The translations under genes and the position numbers were made by a program. From assembly GCF_001426905.1 (NCBI RefSeq), contig NZ_LMFQ01000023.1, positions 62,001-126,000 on the forward strand: a stretch of 64,000 nt of DNA, written 5' to 3'. Shown in pieces: positions 1-8,370 of this stretch (position 1 is the stretch's first letter; each line of letters begins with the position of its first letter). The notes below the pieces were generated by a model. The model worked only from the letters and a program-made list of their open reading frames with translations, was not told the origin of the DNA and ran no database searches. Source of the DNA: Caulobacter sp. Root1455. Lineage in GTDB: Bacteria; Pseudomonadota; Alphaproteobacteria; Caulobacterales; Caulobacteraceae.

Positions 1-2340
1 GGCGGTCTGCTGAAGATCATCTCCAAGATGGGCATCAGCGTCATCTCCTCGTACCGCGGCGGCTACAATTTCGAAGCCGTCGGCCTGTCGCGCGCCCTGG
101 CCGCCGAGTTCTTCCCCGGCATGCCCTCGCGCATCTCGGGCATCGGCCTGGCGGGCCTGGAGAGCAAGGCGGTCGAGCTGCACCGCAAGGCCTGGGGCGA
201 ACCGGCCGTGACCCTGCCGGTCGGCGGGCTGTACAAGGTGCGCCGTTCCGGCGAGGCCCATGCCTTCGAGGCGCGGCTGATCCACACGCTGCAGAGCGCC
301 TGCGACACCGGCGACTTCGAGCTCTATCGCCGCTGGTCCAACGGCCTGCGCACCCAAAAGCCGATCCAGCTGCGCGACCTGCTGGACTGGCGCTCGGACC
401 GCAACCCGATCTCGACCGACGACGTCGAGAGCGTCAACGAGATCCGCAAGCGCTTCGTCACCCCCGGCATGAGCCTGGGCGCCCTGGGCCCCGAGGCGCA
501 CGGCGTGCTGAACATCGCCATGAACCGGATCGGCGCCAAGTCGGTGTCGGGCGAGGGCGGCGAGGACTCGGCGCGCTACAAGCCCCTGCCGAACGGCGAT
601 AACCCCAACAGCGCCATCAAGCAGGTGGCCTCGGGCCGGTTCGGCGTCACCGCCGAATATCTGAACCAGTGCCGCGAGATCGAGATCAAGGTCGCCCAGG
701 GCGCCAAGCCCGGCGAGGGCGGGCAACTTCCTGGCTTTAAAGTCACGGAGATGATTGCACGTCTGCGCCACGCCACGCCCGGCGTGATGCTGATCAGCCC
801 GCCGCCGCACCACGACATCTATTCGATCGAGGACCTGGCCCAGCTCATCTATGACCTCAAGCAGATCAATCCGATCGCCCGGGTCACGGTGAAGCTGGTG
901 GCCGCCACCGGCATCGGCGCGATCGCGGCCGGGGTGGCCAAGGCGAAAGCGGACGTCATCCTGGTGTCCGGCAATGTCGGCGGCACCGGCGCTTCCTCGC
1001 AGACCTCGGTCAAGTACGCCGGCGGTCCGTGGGAGATGGGGCTGTCGGAAGCCAACCAGGTGCTGACCCTGAACAACCTGCGCCACTCGGTGGTGCTGCG
1101 CACGGACGGCGGCATCCGCACCGGCCGCGACGTGGTGATCGCCGCCATGCTGGGCGCCGAGGAGTTCGGCATCGGCACCGCCTCGCTGGTGGCCATGGGC
1201 TGCATCATGGTGCGCCAGTGCCACTCCAACACCTGCCCGGTCGGGGTCTGCACCCAGGACGAGGCCCTGCGCGCCAAGTTCACCGGCACGCCGGAAAAGG
1301 TCATCAACCTGTTCAGCTTCGTGGCCGAGGAAGTCCGCGAGATCCTGGCGGGCCTGGGCTTCAAGTCGCTCCAGGAAATCGTCGGCCGCACCGACCTGCT
1401 GGCCCAGGTGTCGCGCGGTGGCGAGCACCTGGACGACCTGGACCTCAACCCGCTGCTGGTCCGCGCCGATCCCGGCCAGAACAAGCCCTACTGCACCGTC
1501 GAAGGCGGCCGCAACCCGGTGCCCGACACGCTGGACGCCCAGATCGTCCGCGACGCCGCGCCCTTGCTGGAGCGCGGCGAGAAGATGCAGCTGACCTACA
1601 CGGTCCGCAGCACCGCCCGGTCGATCGGTTCGCGCACCTCCAGCCACATCGTGCGCAAGTTCGGCATGAAGGGCCTGCCCGCCGGTCACCTGACCGTCCA
1701 GCTCAAGGGCTCCGCCGGCCAGAGCCTGGGCGCCTTCGCGGTCCAGGGCCTGCGCATCGAGCTGACCGGCGAGGCCAACGACTATGTCGGCAAGGGCCTG
1801 TCGGGCGCGACGATCGTCATCAAGCCGGCCCGCGGCCTGGCGGCCCCCGAGACCAACACCCTGATCGGCAACACCGTGCTGTTCGGGGCCACCTCGGGCC
1901 GGCTGTTCGCGGCCGGCCAGGCCGGCGAGCGCTTCGGGGTCCGCAACTCCGGCGCCACCACGGTGGTCGAGGGCTGCGGCGCCAACGGCTGCGAATACAT
2001 GACCGGCGGCCAGGTGGTGATCCTGGGCCCGACGGGCGGCAACTTCGGGGCCGGCATGACCGGCGGCATGGCCTTCGTCCTGGACCAGCACGGCCGGTTC
2101 GAGAACCTGGTCAATCCCGACAGCATCCTGGTCCAGCGCCTGGCCTCGCCCTATTGGGAAGGCGTGCTGCGCTCGCTGGTGGCCGAACACGCCCGCGAGA
2201 CCGACTCGGCCTTCGCCGAGAGCCTGCTGCGCGACTGGGACCGGGTGCGGGACCTGTTCTGGCAGGTCTGCCCGAAGGAAATGATCTCGCGTCTGCCGCA
2301 GCCCCTGGCGGCGGAAGAGGCGGTCCACGAGCGGGCTTAA
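1..2340 (+). CDS. gltB: Glutamate synthase large subunit, C-terminal part (partial at window edge)
   Basis: This is the last 779 codons of the NADPH-glutamate synthase alpha chain, which transfers the glutamine amide nitrogen to 2-oxoglutarate. The reading frame is open from base 1, so the amidotransferase domain lies upstream of the window. Visible are the FMN-binding synthase barrel (GEGGEDSARY, then KPGEGGQLPG and GGTGASS), the 3Fe-4S cysteine cluster region (CHSNTCPVGVCTQ), and the C-terminal glycine-rich beta-helix (GxxxGxxxxG repeats near GANGCEYMTGG). The gene converges on a citrate synthase-like gene 29 bases downstream, with a GC-rich hairpin between them. gltD is not in the window. 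The identification is secure; only the start is missing. Confidence 0.96.
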   Translation, partial: GGLLKIISKMGISVISSYRGGYNFEAVGLSRALAAEFFPGMPSRISGIGLAGLESKAVELHRKAWGEPAVTLPVGGLYKVRRSGEAHAFEARLIHTLQSACDTGDFELYRRWSNGLRTQKPIQLRDLLDWRSDRNPISTDDVESVNEIRKRFVTPGMSLGALGPEAHGVLNIAMNRIGAKSVSGEGGEDSARYKPLPNGDNPNSAIKQVASGRFGVTAEYLNQCREIEIKVAQGAKPGEGGQLPGFKVTEMIARLRHATPGVMLISPPPHHDIYSIEDLAQLIYDLKQINPIARVTVKLVAATGIGAIAAGVAKAKADVILVSGNVGGTGASSQTSVKYAGGPWEMGLSEANQVLTLNNLRHSVVLRTDGGIRTGRDVVIAAMLGAEEFGIGTASLVAMGCIMVRQCHSNTCPVGVCTQDEALRAKFTGTPEKVINLFSFVAEEVREILAGLGFKSLQEIVGRTDLLAQVSRGGEHLDDLDLNPLLVRADPGQNKPYCTVEGGRNPVPDTLDAQIVRDAAPLLERGEKMQLTYTVRSTARSIGSRTSSHIVRKFGMKGLPAGHLTVQLKGSAGQSLGAFAVQGLRIELTGEANDYVGKGLSGATIVIKPARGLAAPETNTLIGNTVLFGATSGRLFAAGQAGERFGVRNSGATTVVEGCGANGCEYMTGGQVVILGPTGGNFGAGMTGGMAFVLDQHGRFENLVNPDSILVQRLASPYWEGVLRSLVAEHARETDSAFAESLLRDWDRVRDLFWQVCPKEMISRLPQPLAAEEAVHERA

Positions 2341-2346
2341 ATCAGG

Positions 2347-2367
2347 CCCTCCCCCTGTGGGGGAGGG
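2347..2367. terminator. GC-rich hairpin between convergent genes
   Basis: A perfect 9-bp stem (CCCTCCCCC / GGGGGAGGG) with a 3-base loop sits between the stop of gltB and the stop of the opposing citrate synthase-like gene. There is no T-run, so it may be a weak or factor-assisted terminator, or part of a dispersed repeat. Confidence 0.45.
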
Positions 2368-2369
2368 AC

Positions 2370-3518
2370 TTAGGCTGCCGGCTTTGGCCCGATGTACCGC
2401 GCCCGGGGCCTTATCAGCTTCCCCGTCTGCAGCTGCTCGATCGCATGGGCGTGCCAGCCCGCCATCCGCCCCACCGCGAACAGGCTGAACGGCGCGTCGG
2501 CGGGCAGGGACAGGGCGCGGGCCATGGCGACCAGGGCGAAATCGATGTTGGGGGCCAGGCCGGTGGCGGCCTCGGTCTCGGCCCGCAGCTCGGCGAGCAT
2601 GGGCGGAACCTTGAACGCGCCCAGCAACGCCGCCGCGCGCGGATCGCCGTCCGGATAGAGCGGGTGGCCGAAGCCCGGCATGGCCGAGCCCTGGGCCAGG
2701 CGCTCGGCCACGGCCTTGGCCGGTCCGCGCCGCTCGGCCTCGTCGACGAACATCTCGACCCGCGCCGCCATGCCGCCGTGCAGGGGTCCCGACAGCGCCG
2801 CCAGCCCGGCCAGGGAGGCCGCCGCCAGCGAGGCGCCGGTCGAGGCGGCGACCCGTACCGCGAAGGTCGAGGCGTTCAGCTCGTGGTCGGCCAGCAGCAC
2901 CAGGGTCCGGCGCACCAGGTCCGCGCCCGACGCGTCCAGGCCCCAGGCGTCGGCGAGCCGTCGGTGGATCGCGCCTTCGCCGACCGCGCCGGCCACCGCG
3001 TCGGCGGCGGCCTCCAAGAGGCCAGCGGCCTCCATGGCCAAGGCTAGAGGCGCGCGGCCCCGGGCCGGCGGATCGATCCCGGCCCGGGCGGCCAGGGTCG
3101 AGAACAGCCGGGCGCGCGGCGTCTCGCCCTTCTTGGGTTTCTTCGGTTCGGACCCGGTCAGCGGCGCGCCGTGGCCGCCGCGCAGCAGGCGGGCCACCTG
3201 CTCCAGGCTGTGCATGCGGGCCAGGTCCACGGCGTCCTGGCCGCGATAGAACAGCCGCCCGCCCTCCACCGTGGTGATCGCCGAGGGCAGCACGGGCTCG
3301 CCCCAGGCGATGGCCTCGGCCGCGACGTCCGCGGCGCGCCGGCCCCGGGCCTTCTTGGCGGCCAGGGCGGCGACGTCGGAGGCGCGGTAGAGGCTGCGGC
3401 GCGGATCGTCCGGATGGGCGGCCGCGCCGACCCGGCCCCGGCTGACATAGGCGTACAGCGTCTGGGCCCGCACCCCCAGCGTCGCCATCGCCTGTTCCGC
3501 GTCGATCCATTCGGCCAT
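2370..3518 (-). CDS. Citrate synthase family protein with N-terminal MerR-like helix-turn-helix
   Basis: A 382-residue protein. Residues about 4-52 form a MerR/excisionase-type helix-turn-helix (WIDAEQAMATLGV, then YAYVSRGRVG and RSLYRASDV). The rest is a citrate synthase fold that condenses acetyl-CoA with an oxo acid. The three classical catalytic residues appear intact: H247 in GPLHGG, H285 in GFGHPLY and D326 in NIDF. It lies back to back with an ordinary citrate synthase gene, 78 bases apart, and the gap carries short palindromes, so autoregulation or cross-regulation by the HTH is plausible. HTH-citrate synthase fusions are a known but poorly studied family. Whether it is an enzyme, a regulator or both cannot be told from sequence alone. 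Confidence 0.88.
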   Translation of the reverse strand: MAEWIDAEQAMATLGVRAQTLYAYVSRGRVGAAAHPDDPRRSLYRASDVAALAAKKARGRRAADVAAEAIAWGEPVLPSAITTVEGGRLFYRGQDAVDLARMHSLEQVARLLRGGHGAPLTGSEPKKPKKGETPRARLFSTLAARAGIDPPARGRAPLALAMEAAGLLEAAADAVAGAVGEGAIHRRLADAWGLDASGADLVRRTLVLLADHELNASTFAVRVAASTGASLAAASLAGLAALSGPLHGGMAARVEMFVDEAERRGPAKAVAERLAQGSAMPGFGHPLYPDGDPRAAALLGAFKVPPMLAELRAETEAATGLAPNIDFALVAMARALSLPADAPFSLFAVGRMAGWHAHAIEQLQTGKLIRPRARYIGPKPAA

Positions 3519-3553
3519 TTATATTGATTACATTGATCAAGATTGACGATCAA
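3519..3553. promoter_or_regulatory. AT-rich divergent control region with TTGA..TCAA palindromes
   Basis: The short region between the two divergent citrate synthase genes is markedly more AT-rich than its surroundings. It holds TTGATCAA (3533-3540), TTGACGATCAA (3543-3553) and a further TTGAT at 3524. These are candidate operator half-sites, possibly for the HTH domain of the adjacent protein. TTGACG could instead be a -35 element. No experimental support is visible. Confidence 0.4.
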
Positions 3554-3596
3554 GTCTCGCGGGCGTGGATTGGGCGGCGAAAGGAGACCTATTTCC

Positions 3597-4733
3597 ATGT
3601 CCAAGGGTCTTTCCACCCCCCAAGCCGCCGCCCATGCCGCTGAAGGCCTGGAAGGCGTCGTCGCCGCCCACACCGTGCTGTCCGACGTCGACGGCCAGGC
3701 CGGCCGCCTGACCATCCGGGGCTACGCCGTCGAGGACCTGGCGCACCGCGCTGGGTTCGAGGACGTCGCCCACCTGCTGCTCGACGGCTTCTTCGACGCC
3801 ATGCCTTCGGACCTGGCCCCCGCCCTGGGGGCGGCCCGGGTCCGCGCCTTCGCCGAGGTCGCGGCCCTGGACGAGGGCTTGGCCAAGCGCGATCCCGTCG
3901 AGGCCGTCCGCGCCCTGATCGCCCGCCTGCCGGACGGCGACGGGCTGGACACCGCCCTGCTGCTGATCGCCGCCCCGGCCGTCTTCACCCCCGCCGTGCT
4001 GCGGGTCGCCGGCGGCCAGTCGCCGGTCGCCCCGGACCCGGCCCTGTCGCACGCCGCCGACATGCTGGCGATGACCCGCGGCGTCCCGGCCACGGACGGG
4101 GAGGCGAGGGCGCTGGACGCCTATCTGGTCACGGTCTGCGACCATGGCCTGAACGCCTCGACCTTCGCCGCCCGGGTGGTGGCCTCCACCCGCGCCGGCC
4201 TGACCTCGGCGGTGCTGGCCGGGATCTCGGCCCTGAAGGGCCCGCTGCACGGCGGCGCGCCCGGTCCGGTGATCGAGATGCTGGACGCCATCGGAACGCC
4301 CGACAACGCCGAGGCCTGGCTGCTGAACGCCCTGGCGCGCGGCGACCGGCTGATGGGCTTCGGCCATCGCATCTACCGGGTCCGCGACCCGCGCGCCGAC
4401 GCCCTGAAGGCCGCGATCCGCCAGCTGGCCCAAAATGCGAGCTTGGCCTCGAACGCCGTGCCCGGCCGCCTGGCCTTCGCCGAGGCGGTCGAGCAGGCCG
4501 CGCTGCGGATTCTGCGCGAGCGCAAGCCCGACCGCGCGCTGGAGACCAATGTCGAGTTCTACACCGCCCTGCTGCTGGAAGCCCTGGGCCTGCCGCCGGC
4601 CAGCTTCACCTGCGTGTTCGCCATGGGCCGCACGGCCGGCTGGATCGCCCACGCGCGCGAGCAGCTGGCGACCGGCAAGCTGGTGCGCCCGCAGTCGGTC
4701 TATGTGGGGCCGAGGACGAAGGCGGCGGCTTGA
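3597..4733 (+). CDS. Citrate synthase / 2-methylcitrate synthase-like
   Basis: A 378-residue citrate synthase family enzyme. The start at 3597 (MSKGLSTP) is chosen because AAGGAG lies at 3581-3586 with ideal spacing; an in-frame start at 3543 would have no such site. Catalytic histidines are seen at H218 (GPLHGG) and H257 (GFGHRIY). The position of the usual catalytic aspartate reads NVEF, a glutamate at 320. The length matches the short dimeric type rather than the long NADH-regulated hexameric type. It is divergent from the HTH-citrate synthase gene, and the two probably work as a regulated pair. Substrate (oxaloacetate or another oxo acid with acetyl- or propionyl-CoA) is not resolvable here. 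Confidence 0.9.
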   Translation: MSKGLSTPQAAAHAAEGLEGVVAAHTVLSDVDGQAGRLTIRGYAVEDLAHRAGFEDVAHLLLDGFFDAMPSDLAPALGAARVRAFAEVAALDEGLAKRDPVEAVRALIARLPDGDGLDTALLLIAAPAVFTPAVLRVAGGQSPVAPDPALSHAADMLAMTRGVPATDGEARALDAYLVTVCDHGLNASTFAARVVASTRAGLTSAVLAGISALKGPLHGGAPGPVIEMLDAIGTPDNAEAWLLNALARGDRLMGFGHRIYRVRDPRADALKAAIRQLAQNASLASNAVPGRLAFAEAVEQAALRILRERKPDRALETNVEFYTALLLEALGLPPASFTCVFAMGRTAGWIAHAREQLATGKLVRPQSVYVGPRTKAAA

Positions 4734-4737
4734 ACCT

Positions 4738-4870
4738 CTCCTCACCCGTGCAACGGGGGAGGTGGCTCGGCGCGAAGCGACGAGACGGAGGGGGCGTCGT
4801 GCGGCGGGAACGCCCCCTCCGTCACGATGCGTATTCGCATCGCGCCACCTCCCCCGCGATGCGGGGAGGA
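4738..4870. repeat. Nested inverted-repeat element (REP-like)
   Basis: Outer arms at 4738-4766 and 4844-4870 (cores GGGGGAGGTGGC and GCCACCTCCCCC) enclose a perfect 14-bp inverted repeat: GACGGAGGGGGCGT at 4784-4797 and ACGCCCCCTCCGTC at 4810-4823. The element fills the space between the citrate synthase and cation efflux genes. Its outer motif (..GGGGGAGGTGGC) resembles the arms at 18582-18606 and 18713-18739. Confidence 0.8.
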
Positions 4871-4924
4871 AAGCGCGAGTCGTTCGCGCTGTGGCTGCGC
4901 GCTTAGCCTTGCTAAACAGCGGGC

Positions 4925-5863
4925 ATGTCCGTCTCCACGCCCGCCCTGACCGCCGCCGAGTCCCTGGTCCTCACCCGCCGGGTCACGACCCTGTCGGTGG
5001 CCGTGGCGGCGGTGCTGATCCTGATCAAGGGCGCGGCCTGGCTGGCTGGCCACTCGGTGGCCATGCTGGCCTCGTTGGCCGACAGCAGCCTGGATCTGGT
5101 GGCCTCGCTAATCACCTTCTACGCGGTGCGCTACGCGGCCGAACCGCCCGACGCCGAGCACCGCTTCGGACACGGCAAGGCCGAGGCCTTCGCCAGCCTG
5201 ACCCAGGGCGGCCTGGTGTTCGCCTCGGCGGCGCTGATCGGCCAGGAGGCCATCCGCGCCCTGTTCAGGACCCAGCCGCCGGAGCACGGCATGCTGGGCG
5301 TCGGGGTCATGGTCGCCTCGATCCTCCTGACCCTGATGCTGATCCGCGCCCAGACCGAGGTGACCAAGAAGACTCGCTCGGTGGCGGTGTCGGGCGACCG
5401 CGCCCACTACGCCGCCGACCTGGCCTCGAACGCCGTGTCGCTGGTGGGCGTCGGCGCGGCCAGCTTGCTGCACCTGGCCTGGGTGGACGCCGCCGCCGGC
5501 CTGATCGTGGCGCTGTGGCTGCTGTGGGGCGCGATCGGCGTGTTCCGCGAGGCGGCCCACCAGCTGATGGACCACGAATTGCCGCTGGAGGACCGCCAGA
5601 CGATCATCGCCCTGATGACCGCCGACCCCCGCGTGCTGGGCGTCCACCAGGTGCGCACGCGCGCCTCGGGACCCTACATGCACGTCCAGGCGCACATGGA
5701 CCTGGATCCGGCCCTGCCCCTGAGCGTCGCCCACGCGGTGATGGTGTCGGCCGAAAACCGGGTTCTGGAGCGGTTTCCGGCCGCCGACATCCTGCTGCAT
5801 CCCGATCCGCGCGGCGTGGCCGAGCCGCATGGCGGGGCGTTCGGCGAGGCGCCGCCGCACTGA
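4925..5863 (+). CDS. Cation diffusion facilitator (FieF/CzcD-type divalent metal efflux)
   Basis: A 312-residue inner-membrane CDF transporter that exchanges divalent metal ions (Zn, Fe, Cd or Co) for protons. Several hydrophobic helices span residues about 20-200. Metal-site residues are visible in LADSSLDL (the two-aspartate motif of TM2) and HYAADLASN (the H/D pair of TM5). The C-terminal third is the cytoplasmic CDF domain, with VLGVHQVRTR and MHVQAHMDLD. It resembles FieF in length and motifs; the ion cannot be assigned. It is followed 80 bases later by hldE on the same strand, possibly co-transcribed. Confidence 0.9.
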   Translation: MSVSTPALTAAESLVLTRRVTTLSVAVAAVLILIKGAAWLAGHSVAMLASLADSSLDLVASLITFYAVRYAAEPPDAEHRFGHGKAEAFASLTQGGLVFASAALIGQEAIRALFRTQPPEHGMLGVGVMVASILLTLMLIRAQTEVTKKTRSVAVSGDRAHYAADLASNAVSLVGVGAASLLHLAWVDAAAGLIVALWLLWGAIGVFREAAHQLMDHELPLEDRQTIIALMTADPRVLGVHQVRTRASGPYMHVQAHMDLDPALPLSVAHAVMVSAENRVLERFPAADILLHPDPRGVAEPHGGAFGEAPPH

Positions 5864-5943
5864 ACGCGCATCGCCGGGCTTGCCGACCGCGCTCCACGGG
5901 GCCAAATGGCGCTACTCCCTGTGACGTTAGAGCGACCGACCTG

Positions 5944-7401
5944 ATGGACGACACCCTGGCCAAGCTGCCGCGAGCCTTTTCGGGCGCCACCGTGCTGGTG
6001 CTGGGCGACGTGATGCTGGACCGCTTCGTCTATGGCGCGGTGGACCGCATCTCGCCCGAGGCGCCGGTGCCGGTGATCGCCGTCGAGCGCGAGACGGTGA
6101 TGCTGGGCGGAGCGGGCAACGTGGCCCGCAACGTCGCGGCCCTGGGCGGGCGGGCGGTGCTGGTGGGCGTGGTCGGCGACGACGACGCCGGCCGGGTGCT
6201 GACCGGCCTGATCGACCGCGAGCCCAGCCTGGATTCGGCCCTGATCGTCGACGCCCAGCGCCGCACCACCGAGAAGACCCGCTACATCTCCGGCTCGCAC
6301 CAGATGCTGCGCGCCGATCGCGAGGACAAGGGCGAGGCCGACGGCCAGGCCCTGCTGGCGGCGTTCAGCGCCCACCTGCGCGAGGTCGACGTGGTGGTGC
6401 TGTCCGACTACGCCAAGGGCGTGCTGACCCCGGTGGTGCTGAAGGCCGCCATCGCCGCGGCCAACGCCGCCGGCAAGCCGGTGATCGTCGATCCCAAGAG
6501 CCGCGACTTCACGCGCTATGACGGCGCGACCCTGATCAAGCCGAACCGCCGGGAGGCCGCCGAGGCCACCGGCGTGGCCGGGGCCGGCGACGAGGCCGCC
6601 GCCGAGGCCGCCGACGCCATCCTGTCCACGGCCCCCAACCTGGCCGCCGCCCTGATCACCCGGGGCGGGGCGGGCATGACCCTGGCCGTGCGCGGCGAGG
6701 CCCCCGTCCACCTGCCGGCCACGGCCCTGGAGGTGTTCGACGTCTCCGGGGCCGGCGACACCGTGGCCGCGACCCTGGCGCTTTCGCTCGCTCGCGGCGC
6801 CAGTCCGCTGGACGCGGCTCGCCTGGCCAACCTCGCCGCCGGGCTGGTGGTGGCCAAGCTGGGCACCGACGTGGTCACCGCCGACGAGCTGGTCGGCCTG
6901 GCCCACGGCGAGCACGCCGACCCGATCGCCGACAAGATCGCCGACCTCGACGGCGCCCTGGCCGTCGTCGCCAGCTGGCGGGCGCGGGGCCTGAAGGTGG
7001 GCTTCACCAACGGCTGCTTCGACCTGCTGCACCCCGGCCACGTCTCGCTGCTGGCCCAGGCCAAGGCCGCGTGCGACAGGCTGATCGTCGGCCTCAACAC
7101 CGACGCCTCGGTCCAGCGCCTGAAGGGTCCGACCCGGCCCGTGCAGAAGGAGACCGGCCGCGCCACCGTGCTGGCCTCGCTGTCGTCGGTGGACCTGGTG
7201 GTGCTGTTCGACGAGCAGACCCCGCTGAACCTGATCAGGGCCTTCCGCCCCGACGTGCTGGTCAAGGGCGCCGACTACACGGTCGAGACCGTGGTCGGCT
7301 CCGACGTCGTGCTGGGCTACGGCGGCAAGGTGGTGCTGGCCGAATTGAAGGCCGGCCAGAGCACGACCAACCTGATCGGCCGGATGAACGCCAAAGCTTG
7401 A
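5944..7401 (+). CDS. hldE: Bifunctional heptose 7-phosphate kinase / heptose 1-phosphate adenylyltransferase
   Basis: A 485-residue two-domain enzyme of ADP-L-glycero-D-manno-heptose synthesis for LPS inner core. Residues 1 to about 320 are a ribokinase-fold kinase (VLGDVMLDRF at the start, GGAGNVARN, and the ATP/anion-hole motif DVSGAGDTV). Residues about 350-485 are a nucleotidyltransferase with NGCFDLLHPGH containing the HxGH signature, and KGPTRPVQ. The start at 5944 gives MDDTLAKLP and family-typical length (E. coli HldE is about 477); the frame is open further upstream without a good site. The partner phosphatase gmhB is at 51259. No epimerase (hldD) or isomerase (gmhA) is in the window. 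Confidence 0.95.
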   Translation: MDDTLAKLPRAFSGATVLVLGDVMLDRFVYGAVDRISPEAPVPVIAVERETVMLGGAGNVARNVAALGGRAVLVGVVGDDDAGRVLTGLIDREPSLDSALIVDAQRRTTEKTRYISGSHQMLRADREDKGEADGQALLAAFSAHLREVDVVVLSDYAKGVLTPVVLKAAIAAANAAGKPVIVDPKSRDFTRYDGATLIKPNRREAAEATGVAGAGDEAAAEAADAILSTAPNLAAALITRGGAGMTLAVRGEAPVHLPATALEVFDVSGAGDTVAATLALSLARGASPLDAARLANLAAGLVVAKLGTDVVTADELVGLAHGEHADPIADKIADLDGALAVVASWRARGLKVGFTNGCFDLLHPGHVSLLAQAKAACDRLIVGLNTDASVQRLKGPTRPVQKETGRATVLASLSSVDLVVLFDEQTPLNLIRAFRPDVLVKGADYTVETVVGSDVVLGYGGKVVLAELKAGQSTTNLIGRMNAKA

Positions 7402-7539
7402 GCGTAAGAGTTAACGCCGGCCCTTCAGGTCAAACGGCCCGAATTTAGTCGCGAAGTCGACGGAAGACCGGTGTTCAGCAAGTTCTTGTTAAACAAAACG
7501 GCGCATCGATCGAACGATGCAGCCTGAATGCGCGTGGGC

Positions 7540-8226
7540 ATGAGCGTCGAACGAACCCTTCACCACTTCCCCCTGGATCCGGCCTCGCGCCAGGTGCGCC
7601 TCGCCTTGGCCGAGAAGCGCCTGCCGTTCGTCGAGGTCCAGGTGCGCTATTGGGAGGGCCCGGAGGAATTCCTCAAGCTCAACCCGTCGGGCGTGCCGCC
7701 GGTGCTGGTCGAGACCAAGCACCAGCGCACCACGGTGATCGCCGAGACCCGCGCCATCCTCGAGCACATCGAGGAACAGGATCCGGAACCGGCCCTGCTG
7801 GGCCGCGAGCCGGGCGAGCGGGCCGAGGCGCGCCGCCTGCTGCAGTGGTTCGACCGCAAGTTCGACAACGAGGTCAACGGCTTCCTGCTGCACGAGAAGA
7901 TGGAAAAGCGCCTGCTGCGGCTGGGCGCGCCGGACCTGTCGTCGCTGCGTCGGGGCCGTGACGCCCTGCGCCAGCACATGGACTACATCGAAGGCCTGCT
8001 GAACACCCGCGACTGGCTGGCCGGCCGGCGCATGAGCCTGGCCGATTTCGCCGCCGCCGCCCACCTGTCGGTGATCGACTATTTCGGCGACGTGCCCTGG
8101 AAGGACTTCCCGACGACCAAGACCTGGTACATGAAGCTGAAGTCCAGGCCCGCCTTCCGACCCATCCTGGCCGATCGCTGGCCGGGCCTGGCGCCGGTCG
8201 CGCACTATGACGATCTCGACTTCTAG
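7540..8226 (+). CDS. fzlA: FzlA-like GST-fold regulator of FtsZ
   Basis: A 228-residue protein of glutathione S-transferase fold, with an N-terminal thioredoxin-like part (HHFPLDPASRQVRLAL) and an all-helical C-terminal part ending YDDLDF. With the start at 7540 (MSVERTLHHF) residue 38 is Trp and residue 227 is Asp. From memory, these are positions reported as important in Caulobacter FzlA for FtsZ filament curving and constriction rate. A second in-frame ATG at 7528 would add four residues. Lone position between hldE and a repeat element suggests its own promoter. Assignment rests on these landmarks and overall resemblance; an unrelated GST is the alternative. Confidence 0.82.
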   Translation: MSVERTLHHFPLDPASRQVRLALAEKRLPFVEVQVRYWEGPEEFLKLNPSGVPPVLVETKHQRTTVIAETRAILEHIEEQDPEPALLGREPGERAEARRLLQWFDRKFDNEVNGFLLHEKMEKRLLRLGAPDLSSLRRGRDALRQHMDYIEGLLNTRDWLAGRRMSLADFAAAAHLSVIDYFGDVPWKDFPTTKTWYMKLKSRPAFRPILADRWPGLAPVAHYDDLDF

Positions 8227-8259
8227 GCGTTCCGGCGCGTAAGACCGGTGGAGCGTAGT

Positions 8260-8346
8260 CCTCGTCCTTCGACAGGCTCAGGATGAGGAATACGACCGCC
8301 GACGCCGCAAAAGTAGCCCTCATCCCGAGCTTGTCGAAGGACGAGG
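8260..8346. repeat. Inverted 29-bp repeat pair with 29-bp spacer (REP-type)
   Basis: The arm 8260-8288 (core CGTCCTTCGACAGGCTCAGG) and the arm 8318-8346 are inverted copies with 27 of 29 matches, separated by 29 bases. The same 29-bp sequence in the same arrangement recurs at 16853-16939. It lies between fzlA and queG, outside coding sequence. Such elements are common dispersed palindromes in alphaproteobacteria. Confidence 0.88.
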
Positions 8347-8370
8347 GCGGCCCACAGACCGGTCAGCCGA

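Noticed and set aside
1029..3047. Long plus-strand open frame across the end of gltB and the citrate synthase-like gene
   Set aside because: It is arginine-, proline- and glycine-rich shadow translation of high-GC genes in another frame.
4435..5943. In-frame upstream extension of hldE
   Set aside because: It is open only because stop codons are rare at this GC content. It runs through the citrate synthase and cation efflux genes out of frame and has no recognisable sequence.
7503..7520. Short palindrome GCATCG..CGATGC before fzlA
   Set aside because: A 6-bp stem is expected by chance in this sequence and it abuts the start codon without a clear role.
8260..8346. Minimal CRISPR-like unit (29-base repeat, 29-base spacer, 29-base repeat)
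   Set aside because: The two repeats are inverted, not direct, there is one spacer only, and no cas genes are present. The same pair at 16853 shows it is a REP-type element.
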